DNA of 64,000 nt. Source: Hyposmocoma kahamanoa. Taxonomy: Eukaryota > Arthropoda > Insecta > Lepidoptera > Cosmopterigidae. Under the pieces are notes generated by a model. The model did no database searches, was not told the origin of the DNA, and saw only the letters and a program-made list of their open reading frames with translations. The stretch covers positions 10,143,455 to 10,207,454 of the forward strand of contig NW_020653200.1 of assembly GCF_003589595.1 (NCBI RefSeq), given 5' to 3'. This document shows positions 12,690 to 24,205 of this stretch, one piece after another. The stretch's first letter is position 1. Every line of letters begins with the position of its first letter. Made by a program: the position numbers and the translations under genes.

Positions 12690-12920
12690 TCGTCATTTTT
12701 AGCTAAAATTCTGGAGCTGTTCGCGGTGCAAGTTGACCTTGAGCACAGAAGGCCCGCCCGCTCGTGTAGGCCCTTTGGGAGCGCTTCAATTTGCCTCACT
12801 AAGCGTGTGCGGACTAGGTTCCTATGTGTTATTATTCTAAGCATGTAAGCTATAGTTTAGGTTACGCCGGAATTGCCATTGTATAAAAGTTCCTAAATAA
12901 AGAATTAAAAAAAAAGGTCG
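12690..12920 (+). mobile_element. probable retroposon 3' end with poly(A)
   Basis: A GC-richer block (about 12700-12890) ends in AATAAAGAATTAAAAAAAAA at 12896-12915, which looks like a polyadenylation signal plus A-tail typical of a retroposed sequence. No reading frame identifies the parent element. The stretch from 11640 to 14950 otherwise shows only two partial copies of the CATGCGC/GTCTAGAC motif (13315-13410 and 13820-13915). Confidence 0.35.
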
Positions 12921-13314
12921 CGTTTAACGTGCCGTTTTTATAATATTATTAATAGTTGCAACTCAATTGAACTTAATTTTGTAATGACTTTCTAAAAATA
13001 GAAATGTTAGTCGCCATAATATTTTTATTCTTACTTTTTTCATTTCTTATCATTTTAAAAGGATAAATCAGACAGTTCATTGTCACATTTTCTTTATTCA
13101 ACTACTACATCTCGATGTATACCTACCTAAATAGTCTATAATCGTGTACATTATTTTTATTAAAGTTATAGAGAAGTAAAATGAGTAAAAACGAATCCCG
13201 GAAAATAAACTTCTCAAATTCCTAATATTTAATTAGTGTTTCAACAAGTCGCCGGTTATACCTCAACTTTATGTACGGCACAAATTTACGCACACATAAT
13301 CAAAACGTTGCACT

Positions 13315-13915
13315 CATGAATGAGGTCTAGACTTCCGCCACGCCCCTGATCAATAAAATAACTCCTGGTGTGTTATGCTTTCCCGGCACCTCTCCAGAAA
13401 ACCATCTCTGCGCGAATTAATCGATACAGGCTTGAAATACTGTCTATTCATAGAAAATGGTTAGCGAAAAATGTAGTATAATTTAATAATAAAATTACGA
13501 CAAAGGAAAATACGCTCCTATAAATTATAGTTACTACATTTGAATTCTTAGAATTGTTTAAGTATATACACATAAGCAATTCTAAGAATTCATGAAGCTT
13601 ATAGAAGAGCTAAACAAAATTATTCAAAATAAATGGTAATAGTTATCCACTAATTTTTGTCATTTTTAACCTTTACAAAAATTTCTTATGTTTAATATAA
13701 TTAGGGTTGTTTTTAGATAACTAGTAGTTTTTAATTAGTGTACTCTCGTATACGTCACCTCTTGTACTGCATCATGTCTATGTGTGAGACGGCTGAATGT
13801 TTACGTATAACATGAACAAAACGTTGCACTCATGCATCAAGTCTGGACATTCACGACGCCTCCAATCAATAAAATAACTTCTGGCGTGTCTTGTTTTCCC
13901 AACACCTCTCCCGAA
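13315..13915. repeat. two motif-family copies in direct orientation
   Basis: At 13315-13410 and 13820-13915 the same order appears: AACGTTGCACTCATG, AGTCT(A/G)GAC, GATCAATAAAATAACT or its variant, and CACCTCTCC. The copies are about 500 bp apart and about 85 per cent alike by eye. They extend the CATGCGC/GTCTAGAC family with a shared 3' block. Confidence 0.5.
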
Positions 13916-14954
13916 ATTAAGCTCAGCCCAGACAGGATCTAATCAATACAAGCCCGACACAAATCTAGTGTTGAACTTACTTATTTACATACTTATATCT
14001 CTTCAATATTGTTTTTTTTTAATTTTTTTTATTTATTTTTTATTTATTGAGGGACTAACAGTTACACACATATAAAAAAATACATATTTTAAAATTAACT
14101 TATAAATAAACCCATAGTCCCCTAAATATACATTAAATAAAACAAAAAGTAGGTAAACAGACAATCTGATACACAATAAACAACACGGAAGAAATAAAAG
14201 TAATGTTAAAGTAATGTTAAAACTACGATGTTTTATTGGCAGCTTAGTGACTATTCATTCACTCAGTTCGTACTACGACGCGACTTTAACATTAAGGTAA
14301 TATTGCTCTTACGTCAAATATAGCAATCTTAAAATAGTTACTCGGGCGCAGTGGAAACAATGTTATTTTAGAATTTATTGTTTAATATAGATTTGTTATG
14401 ATTAAAAGTTAAGTTGAACTTATTCATTTACATAAATCTCTCCAATATTTTGTTCATTTTTTAAATTTATTAATACAGTAATCATATCTCGTCAAATAAA
14501 AATACGCGATGTTTATTTCGTAAAATTATGACAGCGACATCTATATGCTCCTTGGCGACACTAACAGTTGATACTAGACTACATTTCCGAATTCTCAACA
14601 TGAGAATCAAGACTCAGCTTGTTTTATTTATTTTTCTTCATGAAAATACGGCAACATAATTGGAAACAGCGTAATTTTAATAGATTTTATTATTGCATAC
14701 TTTTCTTTTTTTAACAGTACCTATATAATAAGTTTACTTTAAGCTTATATTGAAATAAGATTATTTTTGGAAAGGTTATGGTAGGTCCCCAGGTAGTTGG
14801 TGTGGTTATCTAGCAAATTTTTATTACTTACTAATTTCAATAAAATTTGAGTACTTTAATGAAAATTTTGAATTTTTTTTTATTGGTGGAAATACCTATT
14901 GACTGGATGAGCATATCTTTAATTATCTTGTACCTACATAAGAAGCTTGTCTTA

Positions 14955-15332
14955 TGCTATCTTTCCATCAGAGGTGTGCGAGGTAGCGAGGCGGTGAGAG
15001 GATGTATAGCGGCGCTGAGAAACGGTGTGATGATGGGGTGAGCGATGACGATATGTCAGAGTCAGTTAGTGTCATACTTTCAGTAGCTCTAGTTTCTTAC
15101 ACCGTTTTGCACACATTCCTCCCCCGCATACCTCACACACATTCCTCGTACACGTCTCTCGCATACATTTCTATTTCACAATCGCTATTTCATAGTACAA
15201 ATACTTAGCTCCGCTAACCCTTTCCCGCCGAAGCTGCGCTAAGTGAGGCTGGGAAAATGAAGTAATCCTATTGGTGGATTTTTTCTAGCACACCGCCTCG
15301 CTACGTCGCACATCTCTGGTGGAAAGGCAGCC
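14955..15332. mobile_element. MITE with ~40-bp terminal inverted repeats
   Basis: The left end reads CTTTCCATCAGAGGTGTGCG then AGGTAGCGAGGCGGTG. The right end, read on the opposite strand, is CTTTCCACCAGAGATGTGCG then ACGTAGCGAGGCGGTG. The enclosed 300 bp has no transposase. The short ORFs inside (for example 15002-15208) are chance frames. This is a non-autonomous DNA transposon; the superfamily is not determined. Confidence 0.7.
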
Positions 15333-15334
15333 TT

Positions 15335-16475
15335 TCTGTTGTTTTTATTTTTAGTGTTAATGTGTAATCTGTAGGTGTTCTATTTAAATAAATAATTATA
15401 GCATACATGAATCAAAAAGACTCAGTATTGCGTCTATATATTATTATTCAATAACTGCATCGCTGTTTTGCATCTAAAGAATTTGTGAAAATTTAGCAGG
15501 AAAAGTACATTATCATTGCGAAATCTTCTGTAATATCGGCTGTAAACCGCCAGAACAACAATAATAGACTGCAGAGACTAGTATGCAAAAACAACTCGTT
15601 AAAAAAATCAAACCCAAACATTTTCAACTGAGAACTGTATAGAGGCTGTTATAATTTAGGTATTTTTACAATTACGTATACTAATTCGTCAATACTGTAT
15701 TATACTCGTGGCACTGAATATCCATTGTCAGATGCGAATCTCGTTATGATGTTTTCAAAAATACATATTAACCTTTCACAAGGAGTTCTACTGCTACCAA
15801 AATATCATTAATGTACAGATATTAATAACAATTACCTATATAGGAAAATAACTGTTAAAAGAAAAAGCTCGCGCATAAGTCTAGACCGATCAATAGTACA
15901 TCTATCTCTTTCATCTATTTTAACAAATAGAGTATGACCGGAGATTTACATGTGACTAGGGTGCGGGGATATATGAATTATCAATACGTTCATGTGTTCT
16001 GTACGTGTGACGATGTTTGCGAGATGATTGATCCAATCAAGAAAACATACTATACGAAAACGTCGCCACCTATGAAGCCGCTTAGTCGGGCGATATTGTA
16101 AAGTAGTCACTTTACTGACAAATAAAAGCGTAGATAGAATAGCAATATTCTAATCTCATTGCGAGAATAGCAGCATTTCGAACTTTATGTCGCTCTCGCA
16201 TAAGTCGCGCCCTTGTGCTAGCCCTGCTGGGCAGGTGTAAAGGGGGGGTACGCCATCAGGCATGCGCGGAAGTAAATTCAGAATCCGTTTTCTATCGGAC
16301 ATTTCATCAGTCGAGTTATTAGTCCACTCTCCGTCTGTGCAGATGCTAGACCTAGTTAGACAAAGTTTTGTTATAAACTTGTGTATATTGTGGAACTCGG
16401 ATTTTTGTGTCGTATACCATAACCTAAAGCCTCGCTCGCTTAATTACGAAGGACAAGGTAAGAAAATCTGTTAAC
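15335..16475. other. no recognised gene
   Basis: AT-rich DNA with motif-family fragments at 15868-15905 and 16255-16275 and a short repeat fragment near 15770 (TTTCACAAGGAGTTCTAC) that matches the edge of the 52-kb repeat. The plus-strand ORF at 16262-16474 has no family signature. Confidence 0.3.
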
Positions 16476-16479
16476 TTTT

Positions 16480-16620
16480 TTGTTTATATTTACTATTGAT
16501 TCAAAGAACGCACAACACAAAGAAAAATTATTTCGATCTAACTGGACTCGAACTAGGAATTATCTCGATCTTTGCATCAATAATAATAATAATGATAACG
16601 ATAATGATGATGACGATGAT

Positions 16621-16700
<80 letters not shown>

Positions 16701-16710
16701 NNNNNNNNNN

Positions 16711-16757
<47 letters not shown>

Positions 16758-16800
16758 AACGATAATGATAATAATAATAATGGGAGCGGCAATAATAAAA
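16480..16800. repeat. SINE tail expanded into a GATGAC/GAC microsatellite with a 10-N gap
   Basis: TTTCGATCTAACTGGACTCG and CGATCTTTGCATCAATAATA are landmarks of the tRNA-headed SINE family seen at 59.7 and 62.3-62.9 kb. The trailing ATAATA repeat drifts through GATAATGATGAC into pure GAC, then back out through GATAATAATAAT. Ten N at 16701-16710 mark an unsized gap in the purest part. The long poly-Asp, poly-Thr and poly-Arg frames are artefacts of this repeat. Confidence 0.8.
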
Positions 16801-16819
16801 TACTAGTAGTATTTTCTCA

Positions 16820-18705
16820 AAAAATATAGGAATATCATGTCTGTAAAAACAAGGTAATATACGAATATTACCGATAATATCCGAAGATTACGATATAGAT
16901 ATTACCGATAATATACATATTTTCATTTCCCAGAAATAGGGAATGATAAAGTAAATTTTTGAAAGCGATATTAGCTAATTGCGTTTTCTTTTTTCTTTGG
17001 AATCCCGATAGACTAGCAGTATTATTTGCAACAATAAAAAAAAAATTATATTTTATAAATGTTACATATTTCATGGGGTTATGCTGCTCAATAGTATTTC
17101 ATTAAAATTATGACAGATAGATTTGTACTTTTTATGGTAATAGAAGGTTCACGATTTATATCTGAGCATTTTTTGTTGCAGTTGACGAGGGAATCTATAG
17201 TATACTGCCATGCCGTTCACCATCGAAGTACAAGTGTACATTTCCCGGATATACCGGACAAACAAAATTGCCGTGGATTTCATCTTTTTAATAACAAGAC
17301 CCAGCACGGGCTTTGTTAACTATGACAGTTATAGATTTGTATACTCTATGGGTGATGAAAATGAATATGATTAAACATAAAAAGGGATGTCGTCGTTAAA
17401 TTGCAAGTTGTAATATAGCACTTTGCAGTTTGACGACGATATAGATCTTACCATTAATTTAACACTTTGACCTTTAAACTTTTGTGCAATTATAAAAGTC
17501 TTAGGTCAAAGCGACAAATTAAATCAATTTGAAACAGGGACATGTTTAAAAAGAACGGTGATTCCCAAAATTAAATGTTAACTTAGCTTTAAATGTTAGT
17601 GGGAGTGTCTAGAAAATTTGAGATTAGTTGAAATAACCTTAAGAAGGATAATAGTCTTAAAGAGATACGAATTATCAACAAAAACAAAATCATTAAAAAA
17701 TATCATAATAAAGTTTTTTTTACATAAAATTTCGTATACTCACAATCACATTAAGTAATTAATTAAAACCTAAGACGGTGTGACTTACAGGTAAATAAGA
17801 GTTTTAATAAAATTATCGCTTTTTCGTTGGTCTAGATAAAACTTGATAATATTTAACTCTTTTTCATTTTTAAATTCTCTGGACACTTTCATTGTAGTCG
17901 TGAATCAGCTCAATTTTTAACCTAAAATCGTAAGTAATGTTGTGTAATCCTCATTTACATAAATATAAGGTATATGTGTCTCGAGGGGTAACCTACTAGT
18001 CATTGGACAGTGTTTCGGAAAATAATATATTTTGTGTGAACATTTTAAAAATAATTATGAAAAATGTGACGAAATTTTGTACTTCCTACAGATAAGTTAC
18101 TAAATTAATATACTGTTTTTATTTGTATTGAACTGTATTGCAATTTGTCTACTATTTTATAGTAATGGAAACTCAAGGAGCTCTTCCGTCCGATCGCTGT
18201 ACCATTGTCACACTTTTCGAAGGTATAAGATATTCAAAGATTACATAAACAAAACAAACAATTTTGACTGTCTAATAACTGGTTTAAGATTTTTCTATTA
18301 TCATTATTATGTTTGTGAAATTATTTGTAAGTTTCCTCCAATATTATTAAAATAAAACAAAATAATTAGAAGTCCCGGTAACAGTGAAAAATTGTTTATT
18401 GTTTTACTATTTAAAAAATAGTAAATTGGTGAGGTAAATAAAAATAAACCTTTTTGTAATTTTTATATATTATTTGTTACCTTAGTATACTGTGACCTTA
18501 TTACTGTGTGTTCTCCGAGTTGACAATAAATGTCGTGTATTGTTTTTTTTTTTCGTTAAAAATTGTTTTAAGAATCTTTCAGGTTTGCACATTTTCACCT
18601 GCAGTATAAATAACTTGTATAATGATGAAACTGCATTTTTATTTTTTTTGAAGTTTGATGCATACATATGTGTCTATCTATCTATATCTAACTAGCACAT
18701 TATTT
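16820..18705. other. no recognised gene
   Basis: AT-rich. One segment, 17182-17291 on the plus strand, follows a strong acceptor (TTTTTTGTTGCAG) and is open for about 36 codons (DEGIYSILPCRSPSKYKC...), ending at a TAA. It could be an isolated terminal exon, but I do not recognise it. Confidence 0.25.
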
Positions 18706-18711
18706 TAAACG

Positions 18712-18920
18712 GTAACTCCACACAAACGTAGCAGGGCGGCTTGTGTGTGTGCGCGCCCGCCGTGTGTCATGTTCAGACGCACACATTCACATAATCCCGC
18801 GAAAAACGCATTGCATAGCGCTGGTAATTTTTTTCATTCTTTTGCGTATATGTGCCTCCGAACACGACGCGGCGGGCGTGCATACTTACACGCCGCGCTG
18901 TTACGTTTGTGTGGAGTTAC
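18712..18920. mobile_element. short MITE, ~209 bp
   Basis: The ends are inverted repeats: GTAACTCCACACAAACGTAG at the left, and at the right, read on the other strand, GTAACTCCACACAAACGTAA. They continue with CAGGGCGGC versus CAGCGCGGC. The core is GC-rich (CGCGCCCGCCG, CGACGCGGCGGGCG), unlike its AT-rich surroundings. No transposase is encoded. Confidence 0.75.
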
Positions 18921-19249
18921 TACACTTATATACTTATTATATGCGTCTAGCGTGGTCGAAGAAACCACTACTTAGCACAGCAGTAACAGTAGCAACTGTT
19001 GGCTGTTACTAACGTTTTTTCAAGCGATTAGCTATGTCTTCCATGAGATTGAACGAATTCGTAGCCCCTAGAAAATAAACGCGTAGCTGCGAGGCTAGTG
19101 TGCATTATATACATAATGCGCAAAACACACACGGCTTTCGCTACAAATGGAAAGTAGGAAAGCATATTTATTGTAAACAGGTTCTTGAATGAAAGGGGTT
19201 AAAATGTTATATCGACATTCAGTCAGCAATTAATCTAAACAACTATTTA

Positions 19250-19935
19250 TTATTATTAGGGTGGCTTCATGCAGTGCCTATGCATCCCCTCATCATTGCG
19301 ACCACTGACTGATCTATTGTGATCACCACTAATTACATTGCAGAGCCAAGGCCGACAGCACTGAAGAAGTGAAGGACTTACCTGGCTCCGATAGATTTTA
19401 TGTCCTCTGGTTCTGGCATGTGCTTTCCCAGTATGGAACTTCGTACGTCTATTAAGCTACCCGCATTGGGTGAGTAGGTGAACATAAATTTCAACCGCTT
19501 GTGGTAGAATCAACCCAATGTGCCCAATATTAGACATGTGCTACAAGCCACATTGGCCTATTAAGCTTAGTGAGCATTCTTATGCCATTCCTGTCCTATA
19601 ACAAAGCTTCTCTACAGTGTTTGGCACTGTAGAGAAGCTATCAGGGCTTTTGAATGCTCAAGACCCTTGTTCTGTAGCCACACTTCTCAGGGGACATGCT
19701 GGTACTGGACTCCCTTTGTATGAATAAATGCAAAGAAGTCAGGTTAAGCATGTATTTAGAGCCGCTCCAAGTGTGGTTGACGTGGCTCCCGTTGCTAGCA
19801 AGCACGCGATACGACGCTGTAGACTGCCCAATGTGACAATTGGGGTTATTTGGCTAACTTTAGCACTCCAAGCAACAGAGGCGTATGTCACTAAAAGCCT
19901 CACAGAGTTATACCTAGAATTTCTAAGCAACGAAC
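19250..19935 (-). mobile_element. non-LTR retrotransposon C-terminal fragment
   Basis: The minus-strand frame 19739-19930 reads LLVTYASVAWSAKVSQ then LGSLQRRIACLLATGA, the pattern typical of the segment after the reverse transcriptase in Jockey/R1-type LINEs (TYGSVVW ... LQRLACLAITGA). The following minus-strand sequence to about 19250 looks like the rest of the same decayed C-terminus, with stops. A perfect hairpin (19605-19639) lies inside it. Confidence 0.55.
19605..19639. repeat. perfect 15-bp stem-loop
   Basis: AGCTTCTCTACAGTG, a five-base loop TTTGG, then CACTGTAGAGAAGCT. All 15 pairs match. It lies in LINE-derived sequence and has no T-run or other sign of a terminator. Confidence 0.8.
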
Positions 19936-19969
19936 GAACTCAACAAATTTCGCTTGGCTTATACCTTTA

Positions 19970-22139
19970 ATCTTACTATCAGGTTTTACGTCGGCATATC
20001 TATTGGAAAGTCGTCGCTCACTAATGTTCCAACATGATTTCAACATGGCCCCGACCTTTCCTCATTCGATTGTCAGTGACATAAACAAAATTCAAGCGTG
20101 GTCCCGGTGTGGGAACGATGAGCGGAAAATTTATCGATGGAAATAAATTCCAAACTCTAATTCGAAGTCTAAAATGGAATCAAGCAATCAAGAATAAAAT
20201 CAAGCTGAAATGCATTCCTAATGTGCTAAATGTACATATACTATTAGTACAGAGGACATCGGGCATGCGCAAATTTCCTCTAGATGCAACATCGTGCATA
20301 CCAGTTGCGTTCAGTTTAAAATGAAAACATGAAAATTAAAAGATGACAAAATCAAATTCTTTATTATCGTAATATGTACCTATTTTTATTTATAACTTTT
20401 GCTTTTACGTTTGTGGATATAGTAATATCTAATTTGGTAACATTCTTATTGAACACAATTTACCGCTTTAGTTTCATTGCTTAGTTTGATCTAGTGAGTT
20501 AGGAATTGTGGAAAAGCTCGAATTGGACGGAAGAAGCATTGAAAGGATACGGATATTTCAAAATTTCATACGTTCTCAATACATCATGAGGCATTCAAAC
20601 CATTCGTAGAAGTCTAGAAAGATCAATAACGCAGGAATGCACTTGAATTCAGGCGGACGTGTGGGAGAGTGGGCTGTTTGTATTAAGAACGATGCGATGA
20701 CGCACGTTGTTTGGCGGAAATTTTTAAAATGGCCAATTAATTATTGAATTAAAAAAGAAGAATGTGGTAAAAGTTTCGTAAAAAATTTAGAATTGAGAAT
20801 TTAGTTTAATTAGCATTTTTACACTGTTAATGTATTATTTTTTTGTTACATCTTTACAACCATTTAATAGTATTCCATCGCGCTAGTTCTCGTATGCAGA
20901 TACATACATCTTCTAGGCGGTATCGTATCGCAGCTCATATTATGTGCAAGGAATTGCATTGGAAGTACCAGGTAAGCATAGACGAGAGTAGTTATTAGCG
21001 ACTTCCGAGGTGAGGGTGGGGTGCACTTGCGCAGAGGAGCTACGTCATTCAATAGAAAGCCTGCGCAGTACAGAAAACGTTCACTTAAGTGAATTTTACC
21101 CTAACCAGTCACTATACTGTAGAATATATTCCTTAGGATAATTTTTACCAGTGAGCTAAACCATCTGTTCATAACTCAGTTATCATTCCACTATTACTCA
21201 TTATATCATAAGTATTGGGGGATTCTGCAAATTAGCTGTCGTAAACCAAGTGAATCGTGTACAAACAAGTATCGCGTGACCGCTTAAATCATGTGGCGTA
21301 TACTAACAATTCTTTTAAACAATTGTTATGCATTATTAATCATTAACGTTTTCCTCCTTTACTTGCACATGCATGCAATTTCAGTAGAGTCGATCATCGC
21401 TCTATTTACCCAAAATATTATGGAAACTTTCAGTGATCTCCTCTGTTGTTATTTGATAATGTACCACCTGTATACTCTCATTGAAGACTATTCGCTATAT
21501 GACTTATAAATATGATTTACTCATTCATTAACCAGAGCTGTTTTGTTTTATAAGTTTTATTTCATATATCTTTATGTAAGCTACTCGTAGTTTACACAGA
21601 CCAGAATAAATTCAATTATCTGTATCACACTATTTTCCCATCTTTATAACATAAACAAACTATTTTGAGTTACGTGCAATGAATGAAAAAAAATCACACG
21701 TTCCGTGTACAATACAAGTAAAACTTTACGACAATAAGGAGGATGTTTATGACATACGTGACTATGATCACAAAGACACCAACCTTGGACTTGTCTGGGA
21801 CTAATTTTGAGGTAAACGTTAACAGAATGATATTATCTCGTCAAATCGTTAACTAAAAAGATCATGAATCATGATCACGAGGTTAAGTTATAGCATTTGA
21901 TGTAGTTTAAAGATAATTTGTAAATTTGTTTTTGCTTTGTACTGCGCAACATTTGTGTGCGGTACATTTTATTTGAAACCTTTCCAAATATTGTACACAT
22001 ATAAAAGCCCTATCTGTGAATAAGCATTATGTGGTACAATTTTCATTTATTTTCATATTATACGTTTGTTCAGTATACAAAGTTACATTTCGTTATTCCG
22101 ATACAATAAATGAACTAACTGTACTTTTTCTACTTACAG
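19970..22139. other. probable csw intron or upstream DNA
   Basis: No SH2-coding exon was found here although the missing half of the C-SH2 domain must lie upstream of 22140. Motif-family copies occur at 20258-20290 and 20600-20632. A stretch ending at 20982 has a strong donor (TACCAG|GTAAGC), with an acceptor-like AATAG at about 20871, but its translation does not match csw. Confidence 0.3.
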
Positions 22140-22316
22140 CACAACAAGTACGACGTAGGCAGCGGAGAGCAATTCGACGATCTGGTGGGACTGATAGAGC
22201 ACTTTCGCTCCTACCCCATGGTGGAGACTTCAGGCGACGTGTTGCGCCTGCTGCAACCGCTCAGTGGTACCCGCCTGCGAGCAAGGAACATCAACAGAAA
22301 AGTCCAGGATTTGCAG
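22140..22316 (+). CDS. csw: corkscrew exon: second half of C-terminal SH2 domain
   Basis: A 59-codon exon in phase 0, bounded by TTTTTCTACTTACAG and CAG|GTACTT. It encodes NKYDVGSGEQFDDLVGLIEH then YPMVETSGDVLRLLQP, which matches the SHP-2 C-SH2 strand and helix around KYDVGGGE...L..LVEHYKKNPMVET. SH2 domains bind phosphotyrosine; in SHP-2 this one helps target the phosphatase to activated receptors and adaptors. The first half of the domain, including the phosphate-binding Arg, must come from an upstream exon that I could not find. A mariner element occupies the intron that follows. Confidence 0.92.
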
Positions 22317-22628
22317 GTACTTATAAAATGGTTCTTCTATATAGGAGTTTATAAATACCTTCATAGACAATACAAAACTTGGACAATTTAGATATAAATG
22401 TAACATTATCGCCTATCTTGATAAGTAGTGCTGCAAAGCAAAGTAGCAGACTTTGATATCTATAGCCTAGATTACTACCCTTGATACCACCCCGAAAATA
22501 TTTGGTGGTCAGGGTCGGAGACCAAGCAGTGATTGAGAAATAAATAAATATCCAATTCTTTAGAGAAATTATGACTTCGTCTGACGGGTAAATGAGCTAC
22601 ATATATATATAAATATATATGTATACAT

Positions 22629-23548
22629 AAGGCGCACTGTAAGTTTCCGGAACTGGCCACTTACATAAACAATATTTAAAAAGTAATTACAACATTTGAA
22701 AATGGAACTCTTTGGCTGTAGAATAAAGTTTGTTTCATCTGACTGTCATTTGTTTTAACATTGTGGCGTCATTTTAGAAATTGGTTGTCTACATCACCAT
22801 GGATTTAACTCGTGAAAATTTTCGTAATATGATTTTCTACGACTTTAAGTCTAATGTCATAGCTCAGCGGAGTTTCGCTCAGCTTCAAACTGCTTTTGGC
22901 GATGAAGCGCCATGCAAGACGACTGTTTATAGCTGGTTTGCAGAAATCAAACGCGGTCGTGTGAATCTCAGTGACGAATTTCGTGATGGTCGCCCATCCA
23001 CTGCTGTGAACAACAAAAACATCGATTTTGTGGCGCCGTATGATCAAAATAGACAGGCATGTGACATACCATGAGATTCGGGCATCTTTAGACACAGGCA
23101 TTAATCAAATACAATCGATATTACACAAACATTTCATTGACACACAATCATTGAGCCGAAACCAATCAAAGTGGCTCAATAAAACTGGACACGTGGCTAC
23201 TGTTGCTTTTGAGAACCGATGTGCTGTGAATAGTGATTGGTACACGACCATTTGTTTACTGGAAGTTATTGACAAACTCCGTAAAAATAAATCATCGTGC
23301 ACCACGATAATGCCAGTTCTCACATGGCCAGACAGACAAATGAATTTTTGAAGGTGAACAACATTGACCTTATAAGCCATCCCGCGTACAGTCCCGACCT
23401 TGTGACATTTGTTTATTTCCAAACCAGTTACGCGGTCAACGATTTTCATCACCTGAAGAGGCTGTCGAAGAGTATGAAAAATATGTTTCAGAAATTTTTC
23501 ATACTCTTCGACAGCTTCTTCAGGTGAAGCCGCAAATACTTTGCTCAT
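22629..23548 (+). mobile_element. mariner copy B, with a fold-back end
   Basis: It starts with the family TIR (GGCGCACTGTAAGTTTCCGG) and a transposase ORF beginning MDLTRENFRNMIFYDFK, followed by KTTVYSWFAEIKRGRVN and, in other frames, HVTYHEIRASLDTG, NRCAVNSDWYTTICL and HHDNASSH. Frameshifts and stops break it. At 23449-23527 the normal end is replaced by an inverted duplication: 34-bp arms with one mismatch around an 11-base spacer. The second arm continues as minus-strand transposase (SKVFAASPEEAVEEYEK). No right TIR was seen. It lies in the csw intron between the C-SH2 and linker exons. Confidence 0.85.
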
Positions 23549-23744
23549 GGATCATATGATACAAAACCTGCTATGCCTCTGTTTGCGATGGCTCTATTTG
23601 GCTCTATTCTTCAATTTAGAATATTGTAGCTCTAATTTGCGCACACATAAGGCAGGGCGGGTGTAGCTAAACCATACCAGCATATGTCATAAGTTTAAAT
23701 GGAGCCTTATAGACAAATTTACAACATTATTTAAAAAAATACAG

Positions 23745-23892
23745 GATATGGAAGATAAATTGGAAACAAAAACCGGCTTCTACAGCGAGTTCCAGTCCTT
23801 GAAGATGTTAGAAGATAGACTTGTCTTATCCACTGACGAGGGAATGAAGCCTGTGAATTCAACCAAAAATCGCTACAGAAACATCCTACCAT
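23745..23892 (+). CDS. csw: corkscrew exon: SH2-PTP linker and start of PTP domain
   Basis: Exon of 148 bp after AAAATACAG and before T|GTGAGT, phase 0 to 1. It encodes GFYSEFQSLKMLEDR and KNRYRNILP, matching the SHP-2 segment GFWEEFETLQ...KNRYKNILPF that leads into the catalytic domain. The last base T plus AC from the minus-strand exon at 35789 makes the Tyr codon of NILPY-DHSRV, so the next coding exon is unambiguously that one, even though it is on the opposite strand 12 kb away. Confidence 0.93.
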
Positions 23893-24025
23893 GTGAGTAG
23901 AAATAAGAACGATTCTTCAAATAATTATATGCACAGCTTTTACAACGTACTAATATAATAATTATTAATAATTTATAATATAATTAATATAATAATAATT
24001 ATTTAATTCATAATTTTACTCAGTT

Positions 24026-24205
24026 TAACTGCCTCTGTGGCAGGACGGTTACCAAGCCGGACTGCCACGCGGAGGTCTCAGGTTCGATTCCCGGGTCGGG
24101 AGAAATATTTGTATGGCCTACATTTATTTCTCTCGTAAGTTTGGGAGTAATTTGTGGTTGTCTATGTGTGTGTCCATGGCACCAGCGACATAGGGTTTCC
24201 CTAGT
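24026..24205 (+). mobile_element. tRNA-derived SINE, 5' part only
   Basis: It begins CTGCCTCTGTGGCAGGACGG and has a B-box-like GGTTCGATTCCCGG and the body TATGGCCTACATTTATTTCT. Relatives are at 29640-29830 and 37788-37997 (minus). Those copies continue past TTTCC.AGTGC..GG into GTTGAGTGTGTGCGTT; here the sequence stops after CCCTAGT and the LINE begins. The missing 3' part is present at 35934-35960 in reverse orientation. Confidence 0.88.

Noticed and set aside
16480..16806. Long poly-Asp, poly-Thr, poly-Arg and poly-Ser proteins
   Set aside because: All frames of a GAC/GATGAC microsatellite with N; not genes.
20871..20982. Exon with strong donor upstream of csw as the missing C-SH2 half
   Set aside because: Neither open frame contains the SH2 FLVRES-type motif or leads into NKYDVG; only the donor looks good.
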